From positions 3,906,001 to 3,970,000 of the forward strand of contig CM074131.1 in NCBI GenBank assembly GCA_037178625.1: DNA of 64,000 bases, in the 5' to 3' direction. Of this stretch, positions 41,113-50,885 are shown piece after piece. The translations under genes and the position numbers were made by a program. The notes under the pieces are model-generated. The model was not told where the DNA came from, made no database searches, and saw only the letters and a program-made list of their open reading frames with translations. Numbering within the stretch: position 1 is the stretch's first letter; every line of letters starts with the position of its first letter. This stretch comes from Skeletonema tropicum. Lineage: Eukaryota; Bacillariophyta; Thalassiosirophyceae; Thalassiosirales; Thalassiosiraceae.

Positions 41113-44040
41113 TTGCTTAATAGGCCTTCCTTTCATACCAAGTGGACACCCGTGATAGCTGCTCAATACAGCATAACATCTTTATCTGACGCCGATATCA
41201 TCATGCAGGAGGATCAACTTTCTTCTTCACGTGGCGATGTTACTGCCGATGAGGGTTTTGTAGACGCTTCTTTAGAGACCAGTGATGGTAGTCGAGATGC
41301 TAATATGGAATCTGATGTATTTCGCAGAGGAAGGTGGCGGAGACCGTTATCCGAGTTTTTGGATTTACATCAAGTCCTGTTTTCTACTGAAGGGATCATA
41401 TCTACACGTTTATGGATTTACGTGTCTTCTGAAGAAGTGGATATCTACCATGTGGTGGACCGTCCTTCGTTAGTAATGGGTCTCTCCTTATTAGGAAGTC
41501 AAGAGGATAAATGGTGGATTGTCACCGTGTACAGGCCTTTGCCCGCACTTAACCCGGCATCTCTCTCGATTCGATCGGTGCTTCGTCTAGTTGTCTGCTT
41601 AGGAACCCGACATTGTATTCTCGACACTTCTACATTGGGTGGAGACAAATTGATCGCAGTTATTATTCTTCGCATCATGGATCCTTCTGAATTCAGTACT
41701 TTGGTAACTCCTTCTGGTGTTAATACCAACATTTATCCATCTATGGATACACGTCCTATCGGTGTTATAGTTTGTCTTCGACAACATGACCTCAGCGCCC
41801 TTTTGATGACCCTATTCTGGAAACTCGATATTCAGTTCCTGGGCACAAGTTCTATCAAGCGACAGCATATCGATGTTGTTATCTTTGGTGAGCATCGTCA
41901 CATCGCAGATCATCTACTCGATGGTACTCATGACTTCCTAGTTGTGAATAGAGGAGTGATGTTTTTCAGTTGTGAGGGACTCATACTTACACATTATCTC
42001 TTGAGACTATGGGGAGTAATGGTAATCTTTAGTGTCGACTTTATCTGGTTGCACGATCTTTCGCAATGGACACAACATGTTCGATACTATAATCAACTTG
42101 TGACCAAGATTCATGTTGCGTGGGGAGATGTTTTGCAATCGACGTATGCATTACTCGGGAGAACGGAGACACTCTTGACATCTACTACAAGCATCGATGT
42201 CTTTCAAGACGAATCCAGTGGTGTTATTATCACTCACAAGTCCCAGAAGATTGATCGTTGCATGATACTTGCTCACAGTTGTCACAACTCCGATCACACA
42301 TCCAACAAGATCTTGTTTATTACCATCGCTCGGTCTGTACTTGAATTACTTGTACGATATGATCCTTCGCACATTCAAGGCTATGCATTTGTTCGTGGCA
42401 TGATATCTTATGTCTCTACAGCTTTAGAGCTACTGCGATATCACAAGATGATGATTGGAGAGTACTGTCCTGTGAAGATGCAATACTTTATTAATTTAGA
42501 GTTTCTTTTGTCCTGCGAGATGAATGGGGAGCAAATTCCTTCAATTGAATATCTATCTGTGATGATACGACGTTACCACTATCCTGCGAAGATGAGAGAC
42601 TTTATTATTTCAGAGTTGATTTGGTACTACGAGTCGAATGGAATTCAGTTCTACAAGACGAAGAATGGGGAGCAAGTTCTACTCTATAAGTTGATGGACA
42701 TCCAAGAAGATTCTGCCGTTGGAAGCCAAGTTGTTGTTTGTTCTTCTGCTGCGAAGATTGAATTTTACCACCATCGAGCACAACTAGTCGATGCGGAATG
42801 CAATGCACTTGTTCTTAAGTCCTTACAAGACTTCGCTGCTCAGTTCTATTCACATGATTCTCGAGACCTTGCTGATAGGATCTATATCGTCGTCGCTTGC
42901 AGGTTGCATCGTTTTTCGTTTGCGGAGATTACTCGAGGTTATCGACAGTATCACGTCTTGCTTCGGAACGTCATCATCAACAACGTTTTCTTAGATCGAC
43001 ATCATTCTGTCATGGTTACTGCTGAGGAATATGGGGAGACATCATCATCTACTCGACTTCATCATATCATTCGTCCGACGGAAGATACTTCCTTTTGCAA
43101 ATCTTACAACATGCTTGCTTTACTCGGTATTGCCGTGAGAGAAAATATTATTCGCAATCAAGTCAATTCGGTTCTTCATCCTGATCTTGTGAGTTACGAA
43201 CGTCATCGTCTCGGTCTCAATCATGGGGAGCGCAGCAAACGTGCAGCTATTCAAGAACTTATTGATGCATCACGCACATATTACCACGAAATCATCGTCG
43301 GAAGCAGAATTATCACCCGATGCAATCGGCTCTATGATGGATTCTTTGTCGATATCTTTGTGTGTGGCTTCAGGTTCTTTGTTAGAAGTCCCGAGAGAGG
43401 GTTCTCTTCAAGTGTTCGCATTTTTGATGAATACGACCAACCACATTACCAAGTCGCGGGTGACCGTATATACCTTGAAGTTCAAGTCACAAACGGCAAT
43501 AGGCTCTTCTCACAAGTCACAAACGGCAATAGGCCCTTCGCAAACAATCACAATGCTTTATCATCCACATTTTCTATGGCCGATCTACGTCTACCTAGTC
43601 CAAAGGAGGAAGAACTACTCATCCAATACCCTACACCTACAGGACAGATCAAGGATTATCAAGACCATACACCTACAGGTCAGATCAATGATTATCAAGA
43701 GCTACTGGAAATACCAACCATTATGGAAACAACTTCACACAATAATAAGTTTACTGCTCAGATGTTCTTTGAGATTAGCGATTACTTGTTGAAGTGGGAA
43801 GTCTGGAATACGATATACGTTTGGCTGGGGAGTGTCAACTTATGTAAGAAAGCAGATGAGCGCAACCGCAATCGTACCAGTATGTCATCAATGGTACACT
43901 ACTTATGGATATTGAAGATACTCATATCCCGATTAATGGGAATCGTCCCATTTATCTACCGCAAGTTGAACGTCGAATCTTCCGCGATCGTCGGTTCAGC
44001 AGAACTTATTTTCCCGCCATATCTTTACACAAGATACTAA
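41113..44040 (+). CDS. Large protein of unknown function carried by an LTR element
   Basis: An uninterrupted ORF of 975 aa whose last ~70 residues lie in the 3' LTR. Codon choice is steadily biased to T/C in third positions, as expected of a real coding sequence. No CCHC knuckle, protease D-T/S-G, integrase HHCC/DDE or YxDD is visible. Composition is rich in Ser, His, Tyr and Ile. Residues 1-80 are acidic and Ser-rich. An internal duplication of about 35 residues lies near 450-525 (two copies of a pattern KM-x2-FI-x-EL or EFL followed by NGEQ). Near the C-terminus are short tandem repeats (QVTNGNR twice, TPTGQI-DYQ twice). The neighbouring Copia has standard pol, so this element may borrow it. 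It could be a highly diverged gag, a captured host gene or an unknown factor. The first Met in frame is 41113; Met31 is an alternative. Confidence 0.7.
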   Translation: MLNRPSFHTKWTPVIAAQYSITSLSDADIIMQEDQLSSSRGDVTADEGFVDASLETSDGSRDANMESDVFRRGRWRRPLSEFLDLHQVLFSTEGIISTRLWIYVSSEEVDIYHVVDRPSLVMGLSLLGSQEDKWWIVTVYRPLPALNPASLSIRSVLRLVVCLGTRHCILDTSTLGGDKLIAVIILRIMDPSEFSTLVTPSGVNTNIYPSMDTRPIGVIVCLRQHDLSALLMTLFWKLDIQFLGTSSIKRQHIDVVIFGEHRHIADHLLDGTHDFLVVNRGVMFFSCEGLILTHYLLRLWGVMVIFSVDFIWLHDLSQWTQHVRYYNQLVTKIHVAWGDVLQSTYALLGRTETLLTSTTSIDVFQDESSGVIITHKSQKIDRCMILAHSCHNSDHTSNKILFITIARSVLELLVRYDPSHIQGYAFVRGMISYVSTALELLRYHKMMIGEYCPVKMQYFINLEFLLSCEMNGEQIPSIEYLSVMIRRYHYPAKMRDFIISELIWYYESNGIQFYKTKNGEQVLLYKLMDIQEDSAVGSQVVVCSSAAKIEFYHHRAQLVDAECNALVLKSLQDFAAQFYSHDSRDLADRIYIVVACRLHRFSFAEITRGYRQYHVLLRNVIINNVFLDRHHSVMVTAEEYGETSSSTRLHHIIRPTEDTSFCKSYNMLALLGIAVRENIIRNQVNSVLHPDLVSYERHRLGLNHGERSKRAAIQELIDASRTYYHEIIVGSRIITRCNRLYDGFFVDIFVCGFRFFVRSPERGFSSSVRIFDEYDQPHYQVAGDRIYLEVQVTNGNRLFSQVTNGNRPFANNHNALSSTFSMADLRLPSPKEEELLIQYPTPTGQIKDYQDHTPTGQINDYQELLEIPTIMETTSHNNKFTAQMFFEISDYLLKWEVWNTIYVWLGSVNLCKKADERNRNRTSMSSMVHYLWILKILISRLMGIVPFIYRKLNVESSAIVGSAELIFPPYLYTRY

Positions 44041-44368
44041 ATCCAATGACCATGGCGCTCACAACACAATCAAGATAAGAATAATGAAATAGTAATAACT
44101 ACGTTGGAATACATCCGCTGCCTCAAGGCACATGTACTACATCAATACTTCGATAGTCGAGTAGGACGCACAACAGCAGAGCTTCAGTGCTTCGTGTCCG
44201 GCTTAAGATAGAATTAGACGTCTCAACACTGCCTTCGTTTCCTGGTACTCTACGATCCTCCTCACAAGTCCACCGATCTCGCTCCGATCCGTGTATCCGC
44301 CTGAATGTTCGCTTAGATTATCCCGACTCTGTTTGACGGTCTTATGACAGATAATTCTCAACTTGAGA
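43833..44368 (+). repeat. 3' LTR of the 975-codon element
   Basis: 536 bp; contains the last ~70 codons of the ORF and its stop. Followed by the ATCGT duplication. Confidence 0.9.
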
Positions 44369-44373
44369 ATCGT

Positions 44374-44789
44374 AGACTTCCCTTTTATCAGCCAGTGAGC
44401 AGAAGATGCCATGTGGTCCACTCTTGACTGCATGGTGGTATCTGTTTTCTGATTCGCATTCGAATGATGATATTGTAGTCTTAGCTTATAATTATAACTT
44501 TGCAGGTGCAGAGTCCAAGTGCAAGTGTCAGTCAGTCCAGTCAGTTTGCAACCAAAACAAAGCCAAAACCAAACAAAAACAAAGCCAAGTGAAGTAGGTT
44601 GTACGCACATTTCTGTTACTGTTACAATTACAAAATCATCATGCCATTGAACCGCTTTGCCTTTGTTTCTCATTTTCTCTAACTGAGTACCTTCTACAGT
44701 CATCACATCACATCAATCCCACCATCATCCTCGTCCTCATCCTCATTCTTGTTCCTCTACTATACGAACGGGAATGGAAACAGGAAGTA
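44374..44789. repeat. Flank duplicated at 63768-63990
   Basis: The stretch 44384-44597 is closely similar to the right end of the window (CAGAAGATG-CATGTGGTCC, GCATGGTGGTATCTG and CAGTCAGTCCAGTCAGTT shared). The distal part ends CAGGAAGTA-GCACT, which also occurs inside the LRR-exon array at 51099-51112. No gene. Confidence 0.65.
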
Positions 44790-44794
44790 GCACT

Positions 44795-45040
44795 TCTTAA
44801 TCACTGTAGATGATACAGGACAAGAGAGTTGCGTAGTAATAGCAGGTTGTGTTCTTCTACGGAGAAGACAGCACGTTGTCGACAAACGACGTCTTTATGT
44901 TTATTTTTCTTTCCTTTATTGTGAGAAGAACGATGGAATCGCTCCTAACGCAATCTCTATCTACATAGACCGTATGTTACCCCCTAACATACCATAACTG
45001 TAAGAATCCGTAAATACACGAAATATCATTTCCTGTGTCA
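44795..45040 (-). repeat. 3' LTR of the Copia element
   Basis: 246 bp, one C longer than the other LTR. Minus-strand termini are TGACAC...TTAAGA. Confidence 0.9.
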
Positions 45041-45129
45041 CTCCCCTACGATTCGACAGTTTTCTTTTTCTTTTCTCTGATAATATCCATTGTGTCGCCT
45101 TTCCAAAATAAAAGTGGTCGCAATAGTGG

Positions 45130-48100
45130 TCATACGACTTGATATCCCCAGTGCTTGCTCAATACATCGGATGGATTGTGTTCCCCATTGAAACGACCGA
45201 TAGAAACTACCCATTGAGCGGAGCCAATCATGGACTGATAGATCCTCGTCTCATTTTCATCCAGGAAATCTGAATCGTCGAGTTCAGGATGATCTCCCTT
45301 CTCCAGCGGTGATGATGCCTTACGCGGCGGCTTCTCCCCAAAGAAACGCTCATATGACTCTGGCATCTTCTCGATGTATTTCTTGGGAGCTTGACACAGA
45401 ACACCATCTTCATCACGGAAGTAGTCACATCCAAGCAGGAATTTGAGAGGCTCGGTTCCTTTCAATTTGAACTTGTACTTCTTTTCTAGCGTTTCCGTAA
45501 TCTTCATCGCGTCCCTAGATGCGATAGTCAAGTCATCCACGTAAGTCGCAATGTACTCGTAATACGAACCATCATTGGTGGGAACTGGGTACTTGGAGGT
45601 AGTTGAAGGTCTTGTGGAGCTAGCGGAAGAACCATTGCCACCTTCATCCTTGTTGTCACTGGGCCAAATAATAGAACCATCCTTGCGATGCGCTCGCATC
45701 CAAATCTCAGGTTCTGCGGGACACTGAACGAAACCCATCTCTCTCAGGACGTCAGCAAAACGTTCATACCAGCGTAAACCTGAACTCTTGAGTCCGTAGA
45801 GTGCCTTAACAATAACAAGGATATGCCCCTCAAGATTCTGGAATTCGGGACCGGCAATAACATAGACCTTCTCCTTGGTGTATGCTTCGAGATACGCATT
45901 TCCCACATCCGTCTGATAGACTTGTAGCCCATTTAGCTCTGCAAGAAAGATGACGAAACGAATCCCACGGAGAGAAACAACACCAGAGTAGACACTTTCA
46001 ACGGGTGTATCGGTGAGATGGCCTCCAGCAACAACTCGGGACTTGTATCGACCGTCATGCTTCACCGCATACACAAAATGAAGAGTGATTCTCTTGTATC
46101 CTTCAGGAGGTCTACCCTTTGATCTATGGCCATAGTCCTTGAACGTCTTGTACTGGAACAGCTGCTCCTTCTCCAATTCTTCACTCTTAAGCCACTTGTT
46201 GTTCTTGTTGATCCTATCCAACTCCATAGCTTCATCGTGATTGCGGGGAACTCGATGCCCGTACATGTAGACAGGAGCTGACTTGTGGGAGAGTCGCTTT
46301 GCGGCATTGATCATACGAATTAGTTTCTTCGCATTCTTGGCAGCGTTGCGCAGTCTCAAGCTTGGCCATATTTCATCCCACTCCTCAACAAGGTTGTTGT
46401 CTCTGGCGTACTCAGCAACAATCCATCTATCCTTGATTGCAATATTGTAGACAGGTTCCAACGTCACCTCCCCAGATTCCCACTCGATCAGAATCTTGGG
46501 CTTATCACTGCGCCTACATGGCTTCGTATGCCCCTTGATCTGCCTAAATCTCCAAGTACCATCCTCATTCTGTACTTGCTCCTCAATGAGTCCCAGCATA
46601 TCGTTGTAGTCAACAATCTCATCAAACTTTGCATCCCCAACACGGCATTTGAATTTGATCAGCTCAGGGTTGCTATCTCGTTGCCCCTCGAAATCCTCAA
46701 GAATACCGACTATTTCAGCTCTGAAACGTTGCCCATCGTCGCGAGTTTTCAAAAGGACAGTCCTCCCCACAAGTTCATCAGATTTCAGCTGGTTCAAGTT
46801 GGATGGCTTAGCTGATGGTTGGTTCTGATTGGGTTTCCCAGCGGTTGCTCCCCCATCTTCATCACTCTTCTTGCGATTACGGCTGCGGCTACAGCTGCGT
46901 GGAGTAGTATTGGAAGAAGTAGAGGTTGCTTCCTTGTCGGTGGACTGGACTCGCCATCTTGGACTACGACGAAGTGGTGTTCCATCACGATTTGTGGCAG
47001 TTGTTGGAACTTCTGGACGAACTGTTGCTGGCTCAGTTGCATCCTCGGGAGAAGGCACAAACTCCTCAATAGTTGGGAAGGCATCATGCCATTGCTGATG
47101 AGTATCTCGCTGATCTGGATTGTTATGAGGTGGGATAGGTGATTTCTTGATATCATTCTCGTTCTCCGCTCGAATGCTCGACCGATAAAGGATGGAATGG
47201 GTCTCGGGGTTGTATACCATGAACGTCATACTGTGACCAACGGTCTCAGAGTATCCCAAGAAATGGCAAAGGATCTCGTTAGATTCCGAAGGAAAACCAG
47301 TTCCCATGTCTCTGTAGTTCTTGATATACACCACCTGCCAGAAACGAAAGCAAAGAAGCATGCTAATGTCAGGCGTTTGCCCAGTCAAGGCTTCATGAGG
47401 AGTCCTCCAACCCAAGTTTTCCCTCGCCGTGCGATTGTGGATGAACATAGCATACTTGATGATGAAAAAGATGGATTCTGGAGGAGCACCGGAGGTATTC
47501 AGGACCCAATTGCAATACTTCTTAAGTTCTTGGATGTACCGCTCTGCAATATTTTGATTTTGATGATGCGGTTCGGACTGCCAGTCTTTAATCTGGAAGG
47601 CACGAAGAAGTTCCCTGACCCTTGCACTAATTTCAGCCTTAGCCCTGTCAGGGATGAGCAGATCCATTGCTCCACGGTACCGAATTTCATCCTCAAGGCT
47701 CCCAGCAAATTGACCATCCGTAAGCATCCCATGAGCAGACATGTAGTAGCTACGTCGACCTATATAGAATTGACAGCAGCGATACCCTCCCCATGCTTCA
47801 ATATCAAAGAAGACCGTGTCTGTACCGACAGCCTCGTGGCGGCGAAAGATGTTGCAAGCAGGAAAATGAGCCTTGCGCATGTCATAAAGACGACTAGCTT
47901 GCGGGATGGAATTATACCACTGGGTAGTAGACCGCATTGTGTGCACAACAACCTCACGGGGTGCATTGAGGAAGAATGGACGAAGAGCATCATAATCACG
48001 AGCGTGCGCACGAGTCTCATGTACACCAACCACCTGCCCAGTAAGAAGCTCCCCATATTTCTCGACATCACGTAGGAGTCCAGGAATCATAGATGGAAAT

Positions 48101-50310
48101 CCAAAATGTTCGTTGACGTTGACTGAGGGAATAATATCTTCCTCGACGGAGATGAGATCAGAGGCAGATGGAGCTTCATAGAAGGGGAATGGAGATTCTG
48201 GATCGGAGTGATGGGAGGATGCGGTGACATTCGCATCGCGGTGAAGAAACTCGCCAACAGCATTGAAGTTCTCAGCGTTGGGAAGAGGCTCGTTAGGTTG
48301 ACGCTCATACCAAGTAGGATCGTCAGAGATGACAGAGTCGTGAACTGTAGGTCTCCAAGCCGTGTCAGCAGTCATGACAACTTGTGGCAAATGCTCGAGT
48401 TCATCGTTGGTGAATGGACGGATGTTGAGATAGGCAAGGCCATCTTGAATATCCAAAGGAATGCGGTAACCGTCCTCAGTCTCAATGCACTGTCCACCAC
48501 CAAAAGCAATAGATCTATCATCGACTGTATTCCCATAAGCTTCAAGTTGGATGCTCGAGTGAATACTGCGTCCTCTCCCCAATAGAGCGTACCGATGAAA
48601 GACCGCAATAACAGGACCTCGCTGAGTCAAAACAACACCACCGCAAGTGCCAATCGGCGTCTTAGCCAAGGTATGGTTGTCGAGGCCGGAAAGATCAACG
48701 TGGAGATAGGGAATCACGTTGATAACGCGAAGACTATCACCTTGGACACCTCCATTAGCGCCTCTGTCTGCAAGATCACCCTTCCTAGTGTGATGCTTAC
48801 TCCTTGACACACGGTAAGTGGCATTGTCATCACCTGCATCTGGCTCACGGAAGTCATCATCAGTGGACGTGTCATCAGAGAGGGCCTCAGAGCTATCTTC
48901 ATCATGAGAAACCTCAGTGGAATGAACATGGTAGCGAATAGCCTCCCCATCTGCAGACATCTCGGAAACACCGTCGCCATCAGTAGGGCTAGTCTCGTGA
49001 GTGTTTTGCCAATTATCAAGAACTTTGGAGCCAGTACATGCAATATTGTAGGGAACGGGAGACGAATCCTGGACTGACGGTACAAGTAGACTGACAACTT
49101 CACCATTGGCAGACATGACATCATGATAATCAAACTTCAATCTAACTCTAGGGTCGGACTTCTTGTAGACTCCAGCATAGCGACCGTTACCTCCCCCAGA
49201 CCCGCCGGATCCACTAGCACTGATTTGGGACGGAATACTGCTTCCACTGTTGCTGCCGCGGCTGCTGCTGCTGCTTCCACCACTGCTGCCACCACCACCA
49301 CCACCACCACCGCCACCATAGGGCTTCTTCTTCTTCTTCTTGTGTGATGAAGACGAAGAGGAGGGGCTGTGATGAGACTGCCCATGCAAACCAGAGGAGC
49401 GTTGTGAGTGGTGTGAATGCGAACCGCTGGTAGATCCAAAATTCAGCGGACCAAATGGAATGCCGGTGAAGCCAGAAGAAAGATTACCCATAGTGGTTGG
49501 GTGATTATCCACTGAATTGCTGCCCAAGCTGAGGTTATCCCCATCCAAACTAAAGTTATCCCCACCATCGATCGTACCAAGGAATCTGGAATTGTCTTTG
49601 AGCGAATGCCGAGAACCAGATGCCTTCGAAATTGTTCCTTCACGATCAGGATTTGTCATCACACTGCTACCGCCATAGGCCCTATCCCGCAATATGTCTG
49701 CTTCAGCCTCCGCGGAAAGAACCTCTGCGTGTGCCTTGCGCTCTTCGAGTTCAAGTAGCCTGAACTTGACAGCGTGTTCGCGTGCAAGGCTGTTCGAAAA
49801 CGATTGGAATGGGGGGTTGGCATCGCAATAGTTGCAGAATTCGATGTAACCATGACTTTGAATATCCACCAATCCAGTATTGAGTGGTCCATGCTCGATT
49901 TGCAATTCATTGACATACGATAAGCTATGGACCATCCGTTTCTTCCAGAAGTAGCTGATGGCACTGGCATCACCACCACAATTCCCATCATCGTCATCTT
50001 GATATGAGTCGTTCCGATTCTTAACAGAGTTAACTTCGTCCAGATTCTCAATGAAAGCGACGTAATCGTACCAACTCTTGATACCTTCTTTTACGAAGAC
50101 GCTGAGAATGTAAGTGTGGCGTTGAAACCACTCATTCTTGAGGTGAATAAATCTCTTCCGTAGGATCTCCTTGTTCGGTGAATAAGACGACATCGTTGTA
50201 TCTAATTCGACGACAGGTAGGACGGGGGATGATGATGATGAGACTGCAACTAGGTTTTGAACTGTCAACAAGAGCAGCAATAACACTACGTTAGTGATTA
50301 GAGCCCTCAT
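45130..50310 (-). CDS. Copia gag-pol polyprotein lacking RNase H
   Basis: The ORF encodes 1726 aa. Gag-like part (about 1-400): Met40 or so may be the true start, because residues 1-25 look like a hydrophobic signal peptide. It has a Ser/Gly-rich stretch with poly-Gly (about 330-350). A diatom-type block TPIGTCGGVVLTQRGPV and YALLGRGRSIHSS (about 590-630) probably belongs to the protease region. Integrase: TVFFDIEAWGG (Asp about 832), LLIPDRAKAE and QNQNIAERY supply D-D-E. Reverse transcriptase: VYQTDVGNAYLEA, KALYGLKSSG and YVDD at about 1590. After MIGSAQWVVSIGRFN the protein jumps to GEHNPSDVLSKHWGY, the last residues of the usual RNase H, so some 200 residues including the catalytic acids are absent in frame. 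Confidence 0.93.
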   Translation of the reverse strand: MRALITNVVLLLLLLTVQNLVAVSSSSSPVLPVVELDTTMSSYSPNKEILRKRFIHLKNEWFQRHTYILSVFVKEGIKSWYDYVAFIENLDEVNSVKNRNDSYQDDDDGNCGGDASAISYFWKKRMVHSLSYVNELQIEHGPLNTGLVDIQSHGYIEFCNYCDANPPFQSFSNSLAREHAVKFRLLELEERKAHAEVLSAEAEADILRDRAYGGSSVMTNPDREGTISKASGSRHSLKDNSRFLGTIDGGDNFSLDGDNLSLGSNSVDNHPTTMGNLSSGFTGIPFGPLNFGSTSGSHSHHSQRSSGLHGQSHHSPSSSSSSHKKKKKKPYGGGGGGGGGGSSGGSSSSSRGSNSGSSIPSQISASGSGGSGGGNGRYAGVYKKSDPRVRLKFDYHDVMSANGEVVSLLVPSVQDSSPVPYNIACTGSKVLDNWQNTHETSPTDGDGVSEMSADGEAIRYHVHSTEVSHDEDSSEALSDDTSTDDDFREPDAGDDNATYRVSRSKHHTRKGDLADRGANGGVQGDSLRVINVIPYLHVDLSGLDNHTLAKTPIGTCGGVVLTQRGPVIAVFHRYALLGRGRSIHSSIQLEAYGNTVDDRSIAFGGGQCIETEDGYRIPLDIQDGLAYLNIRPFTNDELEHLPQVVMTADTAWRPTVHDSVISDDPTWYERQPNEPLPNAENFNAVGEFLHRDANVTASSHHSDPESPFPFYEAPSASDLISVEEDIIPSVNVNEHFGFPSMIPGLLRDVEKYGELLTGQVVGVHETRAHARDYDALRPFFLNAPREVVVHTMRSTTQWYNSIPQASRLYDMRKAHFPACNIFRRHEAVGTDTVFFDIEAWGGYRCCQFYIGRRSYYMSAHGMLTDGQFAGSLEDEIRYRGAMDLLIPDRAKAEISARVRELLRAFQIKDWQSEPHHQNQNIAERYIQELKKYCNWVLNTSGAPPESIFFIIKYAMFIHNRTARENLGWRTPHEALTGQTPDISMLLCFRFWQVVYIKNYRDMGTGFPSESNEILCHFLGYSETVGHSMTFMVYNPETHSILYRSSIRAENENDIKKSPIPPHNNPDQRDTHQQWHDAFPTIEEFVPSPEDATEPATVRPEVPTTATNRDGTPLRRSPRWRVQSTDKEATSTSSNTTPRSCSRSRNRKKSDEDGGATAGKPNQNQPSAKPSNLNQLKSDELVGRTVLLKTRDDGQRFRAEIVGILEDFEGQRDSNPELIKFKCRVGDAKFDEIVDYNDMLGLIEEQVQNEDGTWRFRQIKGHTKPCRRSDKPKILIEWESGEVTLEPVYNIAIKDRWIVAEYARDNNLVEEWDEIWPSLRLRNAAKNAKKLIRMINAAKRLSHKSAPVYMYGHRVPRNHDEAMELDRINKNNKWLKSEELEKEQLFQYKTFKDYGHRSKGRPPEGYKRITLHFVYAVKHDGRYKSRVVAGGHLTDTPVESVYSGVVSLRGIRFVIFLAELNGLQVYQTDVGNAYLEAYTKEKVYVIAGPEFQNLEGHILVIVKALYGLKSSGLRWYERFADVLREMGFVQCPAEPEIWMRAHRKDGSIIWPSDNKDEGGNGSSASSTRPSTTSKYPVPTNDGSYYEYIATYVDDLTIASRDAMKITETLEKKYKFKLKGTEPLKFLLGCDYFRDEDGVLCQAPKKYIEKMPESYERFFGEKPPRKASSPLEKGDHPELDDSDFLDENETRIYQSMIGSAQWVVSIGRFNGEHNPSDVLSKHWGYQVV

Positions 50311-50590
50311 AGTTGATAAGTTACAGTTGAGGATCGTTCCTCTAGGGTGGATTCACGTCCGCGACAGGTCTGTGGCCGGTTTAATGGCTCACTCGTGAAG
50401 CTCTATCTACTCATATAGTTGACTAGATGGGTAGATCTTTTTCCAAACTCCCGGTCGTCCGGGTTGGCGACGACAATAACAGACGAGTAGAAAGGAACAG
50501 CGTTGCTCACTTTGCTTACTCGATGAAGTACCGGTGCTCAGTAAATCAGCCAAATTGGTTGAAAGACAGAACAAACGATACCTGTTAATC

Positions 50591-50835
50591 TCTTAATCAC
50601 TGTAGATGATACAGGACAAGAGAGTTGCGTAGTAATAGCAGGTTGTGTTCTTCTACGGAGAAGACAGCACGTTGTCGACAAACGACGTCTTTATGTTTAT
50701 TTTTCTTTCCTTTATTGTGAGAAGAACGATGGAATCGCTCCTAACGCAATCTCTATCTACATAGACCGTATGTTACCCCTAACATACCATAACTGTAAGA
50801 ATCCGTAAATACACGAAATATCATTTCCTGTGTCA
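50591..50835 (-). repeat. 5' LTR of the Copia element
   Basis: 245 bp, flanked on the right by the GCACT duplication. Confidence 0.9.
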
Positions 50836-50885
50836 GCACTCGAGCTCAAGAAAACAATTTGCCAAAAAGGAACACACACACTTAC

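Larger units (their letters stand above)
40442..44368 (+). mobile_element. Young LTR retrotransposon carrying a single 975-codon ORF
   Basis: Direct LTRs of 536 bp (40442-40977 and 43833-44368) appear identical. They begin TGTCAA and end TTGAGA. ATCGT flanks both sides (40437-40441, 44369-44373). A purine tract GGGGAG ends just before the 3' LTR, which fixes the plus orientation. The only long ORF is 41113-44040, and it does not show gag, protease, integrase or reverse-transcriptase motifs. The paralogous uninterrupted target is at 28024-28028. No classical TGG primer site is visible directly after the 5' LTR. Confidence 0.9.
44795..50835 (-). mobile_element. Ty1/Copia retrotransposon of diatom type
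   Basis: LTRs of about 246 bp lie at 50591-50835 (5', minus strand) and 44795-45040 (3'); they differ by one base in a C run. GCACT flanks both sides (44790-44794, 50836-50840). The purine tract GGGGAG immediately precedes the 3' LTR. One ORF encodes gag-pol in Copia order (integrase before reverse transcriptase). Near-identical LTRs and an open ORF indicate recent insertion, but the RNase H region is missing, so it may depend on another copy. Confidence 0.95.

Noticed and set aside
50236..50310. Signal peptide on the Copia polyprotein
   Set aside because: A hydrophobic start on a gag is implausible; translation from the Met about 40 codons later is more likely.
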